Source: a virus. From it: a stretch of 30,124 bases of DNA. A program made the position numbers and the translations under genes. The DNA lies in the IMG/VR virus record IMGVR_UViG_3300026478_000549, positions 1-30,124 of that record. One strand, 5' to 3'. The notes beneath the pieces were generated by a model. It was given only the letters and a program-made list of their open reading frames with translations. It searched no databases and had not been told where the DNA came from. Shown one piece after another: positions 11,719-18,267 of the stretch; the stretch's first letter is position 1, and every line of letters begins with the position of its first letter.

Positions 11719-12438
11719 ATGCCAAATTGGGTATATAACTCACTTACAATTGTGGGTAGTAAAGACGAAATCAAGTCTATCAAGAAACAAGTTAATCAAC
11801 CATTCCAACGTCAACACGACCAATGGAATCCTGCTACAGGACAAATGGAATTACAGGATACACTATATCCAAACCCTATATTTGCATTCTGGAATATAGT
11901 TGCTCCTACAGATATGGCAACTTACAATCTACAAAAAGACCCTAATCATGACGACAGCGTTATCGATTTTAAGGGTAATAACTGGTATGACTGGAATGTA
12001 CGTAACTGGGGCACTAAATGGGATGTGGCTGTATCTCATAATGAGGAATGGCCTGAGACTGAGTTAATGGAAGAAGATGAGACTACTCTTGCATACCGCT
12101 TCAATACCGCTTGGTCTCCACCTCTACCTGCCATTGAGGCGTTGTCTGCACAGTATCCTGAAGTAGAATTTAGTCTTGACTTTGAAGAAGAGACTGGTTG
12201 GGGTGGCGAATACCTGTTTGTTAATGGGCAGGGCAGTGAGATAGAATCATACGATAACAAATGCAGAGACTGTGATTCACTTAACACCATGGAGTATTGC
12301 GAAAACGACTGTGGTGAGATATGCTCATCCTGTAATTATATGGGTGAAGCAGACCTTGAAGCAGTTGCGGAATGTGATGAGCACAAGGTATACTTGGACG
12401 AAGAACATATACCAGCATATAGATTTGAGGTAGGATAA
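11719..12438 (+). CDS. Api92-like / DUF1281-type protein (239 aa)
   Basis: MPNWVYNSLTIVG at the N-terminus, NWYDWNVRNWGTKWD in the middle and FNTAWSPPLPAIEALS followed by GWGGEYLF are signatures of the ferredoxin-like Api92 (APSE phage) family, widespread on phages and plasmids. A Cys-rich appendix follows (KCRDCDSLNTMEYCENDCGE, CSSCN), probably a zinc ribbon. Function unknown. Ribosome site AGAAAGGACCAAT. First gene of a four-gene unit. Confidence 0.85.
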   Translation: MPNWVYNSLTIVGSKDEIKSIKKQVNQPFQRQHDQWNPATGQMELQDTLYPNPIFAFWNIVAPTDMATYNLQKDPNHDDSVIDFKGNNWYDWNVRNWGTKWDVAVSHNEEWPETELMEEDETTLAYRFNTAWSPPLPAIEALSAQYPEVEFSLDFEEETGWGGEYLFVNGQGSEIESYDNKCRDCDSLNTMEYCENDCGEICSSCNYMGEADLEAVAECDEHKVYLDEEHIPAYRFEVG

Positions 12439-12638
12439 TGAACCTAGAAACATTAATTGAATTCATCAAGATTACTATTATTAGTCTGGAGCAAGATTTA
12501 GAGGGTTTGTATGAGGACATGGAATCCATGGACCCTGCCTCAAAAGATTTTGCAGACTTAGATATTGAGTACAACTTTATCAGTGGGCAGGCCACAGGTA
12601 TGAGATATATTCTTAAACAAGCACTAGGAGAAGAATAA
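12438..12638 (+). CDS. Hypothetical 66-aa helical protein
   Basis: TAATG-coupled on both sides. Two predicted helices (LETLIEFIKITIISLEQDLE and ISGQATGMRYILKQALG). No family recognised. Confidence 0.7.
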   Translation: MNLETLIEFIKITIISLEQDLEGLYEDMESMDPASKDFADLDIEYNFISGQATGMRYILKQALGEE

Positions 12639-12937
12639 TGCACTACGACATCGAGAACTCAGAAAAACTGGAGCCACACCTGCAGCGTATGGTAGACCAT
12701 GGTGTCAATGGCCTGGATATCATGCACGGGGAATTAAAGAACCTCATGCTGCTTGCAGACGCACAGTTGGAAGAGGCACAGCGCATTGAGGAAGACAATG
12801 ACTACAGTGACGCAATGGAATCTATGGAACGTAAATATTGGGAGGGTATGGCAGACGCCTACACTCATCTTTATAAACTAACATATGATTTAAGTTTTGC
12901 AATTGCGGGATTGGAAAAAGATGACAACGGAGAGTAG
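12638..12937 (+). CDS. Conserved small phage protein (99 aa)
   Basis: Helical; the C-terminal SMERKYWEGMADAYTHLYKL with LSFAIAGLEKD resembles small conserved phage proteins ending in (E/R)xYWEGxxDAY..LY.LTY.L.FAI. The start is coupled to the previous stop. Confidence 0.75.
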   Translation: MHYDIENSEKLEPHLQRMVDHGVNGLDIMHGELKNLMLLADAQLEEAQRIEEDNDYSDAMESMERKYWEGMADAYTHLYKLTYDLSFAIAGLEKDDNGE

Positions 12938-13013
12938 ATCTGCTATACAGTATGAGCAATTGACATTAGACCTAGACTTTGATACACTTATAACAAACCA
13001 ACAAGAAAGGTAA
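12921..13013 (+). CDS. Possible 30-aa micro-protein
   Basis: Reads MTTESRSAIQYEQLTLDLDF and ends TNQQER. It overlaps the previous gene by 17 nt, and its second half covers the promoter of the next gene. Plausible composition and GGAAAAAG upstream, but short. Confidence 0.4.
   Translation: MTTESRSAIQYEQLTLDLDFDTLITNQQER
12960..12988 (+). promoter_or_regulatory. Promoter for 13018
   Basis: TTGACA (12960-12965), 17 nt, TGA-TACACT (12983-12988). Leader contains AAGAAAGGTAAGACA before the ATG. Confidence 0.65.
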
Positions 13014-13017
13014 GACA

Positions 13018-13392
13018 ATGGGAGCACGTTGCACGTTTGTATTTAAAACTAGTGAGGACCATGCAGTTGCACTGTACAGTCACTGGGGAGAAGACTCAAT
13101 GTATCCAGATTTGGCTGCAGCACTGAACCACGCTAGGCCACGCTGGAACGATTCATCATATGGCACACGTATGGTGATATCATATTTGTTACAGCATGAT
13201 ATTTTAGATGAGACTGGGTTTGGTATCTATGGGGTGGACCCATCAGACCAGGCATTCATGGACCATCCAATAACTATCGACTTTACTGATAATACTGTTG
13301 GTGAGGGCGAAGAATGGCATTCGTTTGAAGAGTTTGTCAACTACCATGGCAATATCTTAGATAAGAATTTAGTAGCGACGGCTACCTCATAA
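13018..13392 (+). CDS. Conserved phage protein of the MGARCTFVFK type (124 aa)
   Basis: MGARCTFVFK, VALYSHWGEDSMYPDL and PRWNDSSYGTRMVISYLL mark a small conserved phage family; DETGFGIYGVD is also typical. Function unknown. Single-gene unit ended by a strong terminator. Confidence 0.82.
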   Translation: MGARCTFVFKTSEDHAVALYSHWGEDSMYPDLAAALNHARPRWNDSSYGTRMVISYLLQHDILDETGFGIYGVDPSDQAFMDHPITIDFTDNTVGEGEEWHSFEEFVNYHGNILDKNLVATATS

Positions 13393-13414
13393 CGGGGACT
13401 GGTCATCCCTATCA

Positions 13415-13460
13415 GGGGCAGCGCAGGCAACCTTTCTACTTGCGCTGTCCCCACTTTTTT
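13415..13460 (+). terminator. Rho-independent terminator
   Basis: Stem GGGG-CAGCGCA (13415-13425) with TGCGCTG-TCCCC (13441-13452, one bulge) followed by ACTTTTTT. A smaller GGGGA/TCCCT hairpin precedes. The 3' arm also forms the -35 (TTGCGC) of the next promoter. Confidence 0.85.
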
Positions 13461-13468
13461 GATACAAT
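13440..13468 (+). promoter_or_regulatory. Promoter overlapping the terminator
   Basis: TTGCGC (13440-13445), 17 nt, TGA-TACAAT (13463-13468), then AAGGAGG before ATG 13484. Formation of the terminator and use of the promoter share the same DNA. Confidence 0.6.
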
Positions 13469-13483
13469 GCTTAAGGAGGCACT

Positions 13484-13696
13484 ATGATTAGACGAACTAT
13501 AACACCTGAAGAAAAAGTAGCACAGCGTTTGTCTGCTATCGTTTCAGACTTACGCCTTGACATTGAGCAGGTTGGCGTTTATTTAGCAAGGACATCACCA
13601 AATGTAGCGTATAATCGTCTTGTTGAAATCGCTGAATCAGCGCAGTATGAAAAGGAACAAAATGAAATCAGATTCTACCAACACAGACTTTTCTAG
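13484..13696 (+). CDS. Conserved small phage protein (70 aa)
   Basis: The block VSDLRLDIEQVGVYLAR with NVAYNRLVEIAESAQYEKEQ matches a small conserved actinophage family (SDLRLDLExVGxYLAR...YNRLxxIAExAxxEK). Perfect ribosome site AAGGAGG. Overlaps the next gene by 35 nt. Confidence 0.8.
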   Translation: MIRRTITPEEKVAQRLSAIVSDLRLDIEQVGVYLARTSPNVAYNRLVEIAESAQYEKEQNEIRFYQHRLF

Positions 13697-13952
13697 AAAG
13701 TGCGAGATACTAGATGAACTTTGGATGGCTTATAGAGATGCAGAGCCAATGCAAGACTACATGGAATACAACGATCTGGCACTGCCTCTGGCCTTTGCAA
13801 TTAACGAGGGGATAGTAGAAGCAACCCCTACTGCTAAAGTCTATATAGAAGAAGCCTGGGGTATGCTATGCGAATTCCTGGCTATAGATGAAACACAGTC
13901 CTATGAATCATTAGACGACATGATGGAGCAATCAGAGCATTTTGATACTTGA
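13662..13952 (+). CDS. Hypothetical 96-aa acidic protein
   Basis: Start at 13662 chosen for AAAAGGAACAAA upstream. Helical and acidic, with ILDELWMAYRDAEPMQDYME and YNDLALPLAFAINEGIV. No named family. Its TGA stop is inside the TTGACA of the next promoter. Confidence 0.75.
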   Translation: MKSDSTNTDFSRKCEILDELWMAYRDAEPMQDYMEYNDLALPLAFAINEGIVEATPTAKVYIEEAWGMLCEFLAIDETQSYESLDDMMEQSEHFDT

Positions 13953-13978
13953 CAAGATGGCAGATGGTTTGCTATACT
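13949..13978 (+). promoter_or_regulatory. Promoter of candidate small RNA with octamer operator
   Basis: TTGACA (13949-13954), 18-nt spacer containing ATGGTTTG (13964-13971), TGC-TATACT (13973-13978). No coding start within 290 nt downstream. Confidence 0.7.
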
Positions 13979-13984
13979 TAGAGT

Positions 13985-14050
13985 AAGTCAGGGGGCATGT
14001 ATAGTTGAGCCGTTAGGCTGTGGCTATTACTCCCCTGACCCCTAGGTGCC
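13985..14050 (+). ncRNA. Candidate small structured RNA
   Basis: The predicted transcript starts near 13985 and folds at once. GTCAGGGG/CCCCTGAC (13987-13994, 14032-14039) is a perfect 8-bp outer stem; ATAG/CTAT (14001-14004, 14024-14027) and AGCC/GGCT (14008-14011, 14016-14019) nest inside. No ORF or ribosome site follows. The 3' end is undefined; there is no T-tract. Confidence 0.55.
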
Positions 14051-14062
14051 GAGGGTTGTTAT

Positions 14063-14176
14063 CAAACCATCAAACCATATTACGAAGAATATCCAAATTT
14101 CCTGGAAAAACCATTACGATCCAAACCATCAAACCCTCTAGCATAATATATTTGGTTTGTCAAACCATCAAACCAT
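14063..14176 (+). repeat. Left CAAACCAT iteron cluster
   Basis: Exact copies start at 14063, 14071, 14122, 14161 and 14169, with near copies at 14130 and 14152 (inverted). Two are in direct tandem, and GGTTTG-T-CAAACC forms a palindrome at 14154-14166. This and the surrounding 13953-14278 stretch have no coding sequence. Confidence 0.8.
14078..14107 (+). repeat. 30-bp imperfect direct repeat, copy 1
   Basis: Begins TATTACGAAGAATATCC and ends TTCCTGGAA. Copy 2 is at 14551-14580 (TATTACGAAATTATTCC ... TTTCTGGAA). They flank the gene at 14279. Confidence 0.65.
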
Positions 14177-14266
14177 AGTGTATTCTATATAGGGTATTTA
14201 CTATAGGGGTATTACGAAGGATCTTTTCTATTCCCCGCCGCTTTTCAGGCGGGAATTAAAGAGTGT

Positions 14267-14272
14267 TATAAT
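14267..14272 (+). promoter_or_regulatory. -10 element for the leaderless 14279 gene
   Basis: TATAAT followed by 6 nt and ATG. A CCCGCC/GGCGGG hairpin (about 14233-14252) overlaps the -35 position. Confidence 0.6.
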
Positions 14273-14278
14273 TAAATT

Positions 14279-14503
14279 ATGAGTCCCCGTCATTTTGCAA
14301 GAATGTATCAGAATAAAAATTCACATAGACATGATCAGCCATCTGATTGGGACTTGTTTACGAAAGACATGACGGTTTTGACGGGCATGTTGTATACAAT
14401 TGCTAAAGCGCCTATCAAACCATTCCTCCCTGCCTTCTACAAAACTGCGGGGGAAGTTAAAAAAGATTACGAAACTCTCTATAATCTCCCTAATGAAGAG
14501 TAA
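14279..14503 (+). CDS. Hypothetical 74-aa basic protein inside the iteron region
   Basis: Starts MSPRHFARMYQNKNSHRHDQ; the middle DLFTKDMTVLTGMLYTIAK is helical, followed by a Pro-rich KAPIKPFLPAFYK. No family recognised. Leaderless start. It is the only gene between the two iteron clusters and contains one octamer (14416), so a role in replication or control of the locus is possible but unsupported by motif. Confidence 0.68.
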   Translation: MSPRHFARMYQNKNSHRHDQPSDWDLFTKDMTVLTGMLYTIAKAPIKPFLPAFYKTAGEVKKDYETLYNLPNEE

Positions 14504-14550
14504 CAAACCATTCTTTCTGGTTTTTAAACATTTTCAAACATTTTAAAAGA

Positions 14551-14580
14551 TATTACGAAATTATTCCAATTTTTCTGGAA
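14551..14580 (+). repeat. 30-bp imperfect direct repeat, copy 2
   Basis: Partner of 14078-14107; same TATTACGAA start, CCAA..TTT core and CTGGAA end. Confidence 0.65.
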
Positions 14581-14600
14581 TTTTCTGCAAAAATCCCTAC

Positions 14601-14629
14601 TTGACAAACCATGGTTTTGCATGTATAAT
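14601..14629 (+). promoter_or_regulatory. Consensus promoter with dyad operator
   Basis: Perfect TTGACA (14601-14606), 17 nt, TATAAT (14624-14629). The spacer contains CAAACCATGGTTTTG, a dyad of the iteron octamer. Only a doubtful 24-codon ORF (14670-14744) follows. Confidence 0.75.
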
Positions 14630-14645
14630 GCCAAACCTTTTATAT

Positions 14646-14723
14646 ATGGTTTGACAATATCGAGGATATATGGTAGATGGTTTGATGGTTAAATGGTTTG
14701 ATGGTAGTATGGTTTGTGGTTTG
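14646..14723 (+). repeat. Right ATGGTTTG iteron cluster
   Basis: Exact copies at 14646, 14677, 14693 and 14709 plus a near copy at 14716, all in the opposite orientation to the left cluster. Additional single copies lie at 14504 and 14605. The 14504-14849 stretch otherwise holds no convincing gene. Confidence 0.8.
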
Positions 14724-14820
14724 GGATTACGGCGCCTACGATAAAAGCGTTCCATCCACCACTATCCTCCACTTTACTCCACTTTAACCCCATATAAGAA
14801 AAATAACAGTAAGATTTATC

Positions 14821-14841
14821 TGTGGATAAAGTTGTGGATAA
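14821..14841. promoter_or_regulatory. Pair of DnaA boxes
   Basis: Two TGTGGATAA boxes starting 12 bp apart (14821, 14833), next to the iteron region. Same geometry as at 2725 and 4834. Confidence 0.7.
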
Positions 14842-14849
14842 TTATTAGA

Positions 14850-15575
14850 TTATTGTGATTTTTTGACTTGATTTACTATATGCCAGAACTGATCATAGGA
14901 TGAAAGACACAATCCATACTCAGTATGAAGGTAGAAAAAACAAAAATATTTATCTCCACCAGTTACTTCTTCAGCGATATGTGGTTCCATAGTTCTAAAA
15001 CACAAAGCACTTCCAGCAGCAGGTCTAAACCTTACTTTCTGGTCAGGGAAGTTAATATTTCCACCTTCATAGTCATCACTAAGATATATCAAGATAGTCC
15101 AATCCATAGTATGTGAGGGGTTTGTAGGGTCAATATCAAGATGCTTACCAACATGTCCACCTTGGCGGTATGTATAAATAGAGTAATTGCGAGTAATGAA
15201 ATCTGGCACAGAATTATTTGTCTTCTCAGCCCATACATCTATAACCTTGAGCAATGGTTCTTCAATCATTTTTACTATCTTAAAAGCCTCTGTATGGGAA
15301 GGGGAGTGATCAGGAGTTATCTTCTTATCAAACCATTCTTCTGCACTATTGGCAATCCAACCATCCCAATCAACTGTCTTTATATATCCACGATGTACTT
15401 GTCCATAACCTCTAATGTCATCATATGAATGGTCAACCCACTTATCCCAAGGATAGATAACTGGAGAAATAACAGGATCTCCATCAGTAGAGTTTAAAGC
15501 ATCAACTATCTCTTTAGGGTTTGGGATAGCATTCTCGATATAAATAATATTATCTGTAAGATTGTTAATGATCAT
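14850..15575 (-). CDS. 2OG-Fe(II) oxygenase (241 aa)
   Basis: H145-x-D147 in GKHLDIDP, the SDDYEGGNINFP turn, distal H199 in EPHIAEE, and K209 (GGDKYF) at the position usually filled by the 2OG-binding Arg. The N-terminal 100 residues (YIENAIPNPKEIVDALNS) match the usual helical lead-in of P4H-like enzymes. Substrate unknown. Leaderless: TATAAT, 6 nt, ATG on the minus strand. Transcribed away from the GIY-YIG-like gene's promoter but on the same strand. Confidence 0.88.
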   Translation of the reverse strand: MIINNLTDNIIYIENAIPNPKEIVDALNSTDGDPVISPVIYPWDKWVDHSYDDIRGYGQVHRGYIKTVDWDGWIANSAEEWFDKKITPDHSPSHTEAFKIVKMIEEPLLKVIDVWAEKTNNSVPDFITRNYSIYTYRQGGHVGKHLDIDPTNPSHTMDWTILIYLSDDYEGGNINFPDQKVRFRPAAGSALCFRTMEPHIAEEVTGGDKYFCFFYLHTEYGLCLSSYDQFWHIVNQVKKSQ

Positions 15576-15581
15576 AGATTG

Positions 15582-15587
15582 ATTATA
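15582..15587 (-). promoter_or_regulatory. -10 element for leaderless 2OG gene
   Basis: Minus strand TATAAT (15587-15582), 6 nt, ATG at 15575. Confidence 0.6.
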
Positions 15588-15608
15588 TCACCTATAAAAA
15601 AGCGGGGG

Positions 15609-15929
15609 CTATAACAAACCCTTTATGGCCTTATTGACCAAACGCAGTATCTTTCTCTTGGTTATTTTAGATGCATCAAAGGTCTCTGTATATCCTCTTT
15701 GGGGCATATCTCCCTTATCTAGGTAATGTCCATATCTCTCTCTTAGGGTTTGTAGTACTATAGATTCGACTCTTCTGGCTCCCGCCCGATTTTGAAAATA
15801 CCAATAACAAACCAATTCCCATCCCTTGGTCCTATGCTGGCGAAACCTTTTACCAGTTATATCCCCTATCCCTATCTTTATGGCATTATATTCCTGGTTG
15901 TAGATAATATATAGGATAGTAGGGGTCAT
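15609..15929 (-). CDS. GIY-YIG-like nuclease domain protein (106 aa)
   Basis: TILYIIYN near the N-terminus and IKIGIG about 10 residues later form the GIY...YIG pair, followed by R..QHRTKGW and a helical GARRVESIVLQTLRERYG with MPQRGYTETF. This layout is seen in small T5orf172/MUG113-type GIY-YIG proteins of actinobacteria and phages. Start at 15929 chosen because it lies 6 nt after TATAAT; an ATG at 15935 is also in frame. Could cleave DNA or be a degenerate homing-type nuclease. Confidence 0.75.
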   Translation of the reverse strand: MTPTILYIIYNQEYNAIKIGIGDITGKRFRQHRTKGWELVCYWYFQNRAGARRVESIVLQTLRERYGHYLDKGDMPQRGYTETFDASKITKRKILRLVNKAIKGLL

Positions 15930-15935
15930 AGGCAT

Positions 15936-15941
15936 ATTATA
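15936..15941 (-). promoter_or_regulatory. -10 element for leaderless GIY-YIG-like gene
   Basis: Minus strand TATAAT (15941-15936), 6 nt, ATG at 15929. Confidence 0.6.
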
Positions 15942-15989
15942 GGCTATTAAACCATATTGCTCGTTTAGAGCATAAGGGGTTTGATATTC

Positions 15990-16035
15990 TATTTTCCGCC
16001 GAACTTTAAAAACTTGACTTATTTTCCGCCGAACT
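15990..16035. repeat. 16-bp direct repeats in divergent promoter region
   Basis: TATTTTCCGCCGAACT occurs exactly at 15990-16005 and 16020-16035, 30 bp apart. The second copy fills the spacer of the + promoter, suggesting an operator. Confidence 0.75.
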
Positions 16036-16042
16036 GTATACT
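16014..16042 (+). promoter_or_regulatory. Promoter for 16049-18386, leaderless
   Basis: TTGACT (16014-16019), 17 nt, TATACT (16037-16042), 6 nt, ATG 16049. Confidence 0.72.
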
Positions 16043-16048
16043 GTATAT

Positions 16049-16264
16049 ATGCTACATAATAAATTAATAGAAATATTAGATGGACAAATTGCAGGTTCTA
16101 AAGCAATAGGCTGTAAATGTATTGCTTGCGACAATGCTATTGCCCTTCGTGCAGTAGTGGAATTGCATAAGCCTGAGCATTCTATTCGTGGATACCGTTG
16201 TAATCTTGACGATGAACTTTATCCATGCCTAACTGTTCAGGCTATTGAGAAAGAGTTAGCATGA
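16049..16264 (+). CDS. Small Cys-containing phage protein (71 aa), leaderless
   Basis: GCKCIACDNAIALRAVVELH, then RCNLDDELYPCLTVQAIEK. The pattern C.C..C...(L)H.P...(R)C....YPC.T..AI is common in small actinophage proteins, probably zinc-binding. First of a ten-gene operon. ATGA overlap with the next. Confidence 0.78.
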   Translation: MLHNKLIEILDGQIAGSKAIGCKCIACDNAIALRAVVELHKPEHSIRGYRCNLDDELYPCLTVQAIEKELA

Positions 16265-16524
16265 GTGCAGATAACTTTTATATCATTCGCAAGCATCCAC
16301 TTGGTGGATATGCTGCGGTAATAGGATTTGCTTCTGATACTGATGAAAATGATGAACAGATTATGCCAGAGGCTGAAATTACTGATAAAAAATTTGAAAA
16401 GTGGCAAGATGCTTGGAATTATGCCCTTGGACAATATGCAGAGTATGGGTATGACATTCATCCTGAGTGTTTTGAATCTAAGTCAATATTAAGACGAATT
16501 AAATATATGTTAGGAAAGTTATGA
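16261..16524 (+). CDS. Conserved small phage protein (87 aa)
   Basis: Starts MSADNFYIIRKHPLGGYAAV and has KKFEKWQDAWNYALGQYAEY. A small alpha/beta protein of a type common in actinophages (ADNFY.I..HP.G.....G.AS......P....... F.....A...A......EYG). Function unknown. Coupled to both neighbours by ATGA. Confidence 0.78.
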   Translation: MSADNFYIIRKHPLGGYAAVIGFASDTDENDEQIMPEAEITDKKFEKWQDAWNYALGQYAEYGYDIHPECFESKSILRRIKYMLGKL

Positions 16525-16889
16525 GCGAAGAATATTATTATCCATCAGAGTCTTATGACTCTTTAGTTGCATCTGCTGGAACCATTATTAAAGACTGGAA
16601 TATTGGTGATTGGCAGGGTGATTATGTATACCTGCTCAAAAATGGTAATAAATTTGGATTTACTGTAGTTGGATATGGATCATGCTCTTATTGCGATGCC
16701 CTTGAAGGTTGTGAAAACGATGAACAGGTTGAAGAATTAAAAGAAGAAATTGTTAAGGGGATTTTCTGGGGAACTGCAGAAGAAGTAGAAGCCTATGCTA
16801 TTAATGATCATGCTAATCGTTGGTATTATCATGAACATGAATGGAAAACTATTAAAAGAGAACTAAAAGCAGAATTGAGAAAGGGTTAA
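16521..16889 (+). CDS. Conserved phage protein with GYGSCSYCDAL motif (122 aa)
   Basis: The central VVGYGSCSYCDALEGC motif, flanked by WQGDYVYLLKNGNKFGF and a C-terminal helical region, marks a small phage family of unknown role. Three Cys (SCSYC, GC) may bind metal. Confidence 0.8.
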   Translation: MSEEYYYPSESYDSLVASAGTIIKDWNIGDWQGDYVYLLKNGNKFGFTVVGYGSCSYCDALEGCENDEQVEELKEEIVKGIFWGTAEEVEAYAINDHANRWYYHEHEWKTIKRELKAELRKG

Positions 16890-16890
16890 A

Positions 16891-17040
16891 ATGAAACTAA
16901 ATATTGACTATAATATTAAAGATGGCCAAAAGGCTATTATTAGTACTGAGGATGATATGTATGGATGTAGGACTTTAATTCTACCGTCTCATCTTGCCAT
17001 TGAAATTTATGAAGCATTAACAGAAGAATGGACAATGTAA
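16891..17040 (+). CDS. Hypothetical 49-aa protein
   Basis: Starts MKLNIDYNIKDGQKAIISTE and has LILPSHLAIEIYEALTEE. Ribosome site AGAAAGGGTTAAA. Coupled to the next gene by TAATG. Confidence 0.68.
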   Translation: MKLNIDYNIKDGQKAIISTEDDMYGCRTLILPSHLAIEIYEALTEEWTM

Positions 17041-17267
17041 TGAATAATCCACATGCAGAACAACTAACAATAAAACTTCTTATGGAATATGCAGGTAACA
17101 TGGAAGATGCTTTAATTAGAAAGACATTACATGATATTGAAACTGTCCTGCGTGAGCAGGTAGCACAAGAAATTGCTGCTGTTTGGAGAAAAACAGATAA
17201 CCCAGAACATTTAACTTATGCAGATGGGTTAGCAGATGCAGTTGATATTGCAAGGAATGGAAAATAA
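17040..17267 (+). CDS. Hypothetical 75-aa helical protein
   Basis: Start at 17040 chosen for TAATG coupling; an in-frame ATG at 17028 would extend it by 4 residues. Helical, with HAEQLTIKLLMEYAGNMEDA and RKTLHDIETVLREQVAQEIA. No family recognised. Confidence 0.7.
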   Translation: MNNPHAEQLTIKLLMEYAGNMEDALIRKTLHDIETVLREQVAQEIAAVWRKTDNPEHLTYADGLADAVDIARNGK

Positions 17268-17271
17268 AATA

Positions 17272-17487
17272 ATGCCAATTCACATTCCAATCTACGTTAA
17301 TGATAAACTAATTAAAACATACCACATTGGTAGAGTTTCAGGTGGTACAGACCAGGAATCAATCAATACTTATTTAATTATAGAAGATGACTTTCCTTGG
17401 GAGACTGGTCAAATGTTTAATCATAGATATGGAGATAGCATTGAAACTTGCGTAATCAAGGGTATTAATGCTATGATGAATACATGA
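17272..17487 (+). CDS. Hypothetical 71-aa beta-rich protein
   Basis: Start at 17272 (MPIHIPIYVNDKLIKTYHIG) follows GGAAAATAAAATA; upstream in-frame ATGs lie inside the previous gene. A compact beta-rich domain; ATGA overlap with the next gene. Confidence 0.7.
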   Translation: MPIHIPIYVNDKLIKTYHIGRVSGGTDQESINTYLIIEDDFPWETGQMFNHRYGDSIETCVIKGINAMMNT

Positions 17488-17663
17488 GACTATTTGTTAA
17501 TGTAGATGACATTACTTGGCAATGTGGTGACTGTGGAAATGTGTACGATTTAGCAGTTAATCATTGTCCTAATTTTATATTGGACAAAGCATTATTGGAG
17601 CAAGGAATGCTAAATTTAAATTATGATAACCCTGCAAAAAATAAAAAGGGTAAAAAGAAATGA
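17484..17663 (+). CDS. Zinc-ribbon-like protein with basic tail (59 aa)
   Basis: Reads WQCGDCGNVYDLAVNHCPNF: CxxC plus HxC-type ligands, then a helical segment and the tail NKKGKKK. Overlaps on both sides by 4 nt. Possible nucleic-acid binder. Confidence 0.7.
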   Translation: MRLFVNVDDITWQCGDCGNVYDLAVNHCPNFILDKALLEQGMLNLNYDNPAKNKKGKKK

Positions 17664-17926
17664 GCAAAAATAAAAATAAGAGACCAGACTATATCATCAA
17701 GGTTGATCGTGACTGGAGATACGGTAGACATGCCAGATTCTGGGAGATTCAGAGGTGGTACGGTACAGATGAAAAAGGATATTGGTCAAGTGCATGTAGG
17801 GGCGGTTTAGCATATACTGAATGGGGTATGAGGCTGGCCATTAAAAGAAAATTAAAAAAGATGAAGATTGGTAATGCAACTAATCATTTTGATTTAAATT
17901 GGAATAAAATTGAGGAGCCAAAGTGA
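17660..17926 (+). CDS. Basic, aromatic 88-aa protein
   Basis: Rich in Arg, Lys, Trp and Tyr (RPDYIIKVDRDWRYGRHARF, GGLAYTEWGMRLAIKRKLKK). Likely a small alpha/beta domain; no family named. GTGA overlap with the next gene. Confidence 0.72.
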   Translation: MSKNKNKRPDYIIKVDRDWRYGRHARFWEIQRWYGTDEKGYWSSACRGGLAYTEWGMRLAIKRKLKKMKIGNATNHFDLNWNKIEEPK

Positions 17927-18267
17927 CACTTGAAGAAGAGATTATTGATTTAACCGATAAATGGTATAGGTATGTCGGAATGGACCATCATAAAGATCGT
18001 GATTGTCACTGGTATATAACAAAGACCTATTCATATGGACAAGAACCTTATTGGCAAGCAAGTCATCATGGATACCGCTCAGAAACATGGTATAGCCCTA
18101 AGTGTGGAACCGAAGAATTGGCAGAAACGCTTTTACGTGATAGACTCAATAAATTGTTACAGGAAGCCCTTTATTATTTAAAACGGGATATTGATAATGA
18201 AGAGGCACTCGACTGGATGGGCATTAACAAAGAAATATTAGAAGAAATGATTGAGGAATTGTCGTGA
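17923..18267 (+). CDS. Hypothetical 114-aa protein, GTG start
   Basis: GTG at 17923 with TTGAGGAG upstream and a GTGA overlap. The N-terminal half is His/Trp/Tyr-rich (MDHHKDRDCHWYITKTYSYG, WQASHHGYRSETWYS); the C-terminal half is helical and acidic. The His cluster could bind metal. No family recognised. Confidence 0.75.
   Translation: MTLEEEIIDLTDKWYRYVGMDHHKDRDCHWYITKTYSYGQEPYWQASHHGYRSETWYSPKCGTEELAETLLRDRLNKLLQEALYYLKRDIDNEEALDWMGINKEILEEMIEELS

Noticed and set aside
12281-12643. 120-aa minus-strand open frame
   Set aside because: Entirely antisense to the Api92-like gene and its downstream partner; no ribosome site, low-complexity Ser/Pro composition.
14063-14176. CRISPR array
   Set aside because: The octamers are too short, irregularly spaced and in both orientations; no CRISPR-like repeat of 23-40 bp or cas gene is present.
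14670-14744. 24-codon ORF after the consensus promoter, with GAGGATAT upstream
   Set aside because: Its sequence is made mostly of iteron octamers, so the peptide is probably incidental; no homologue is recognisable.
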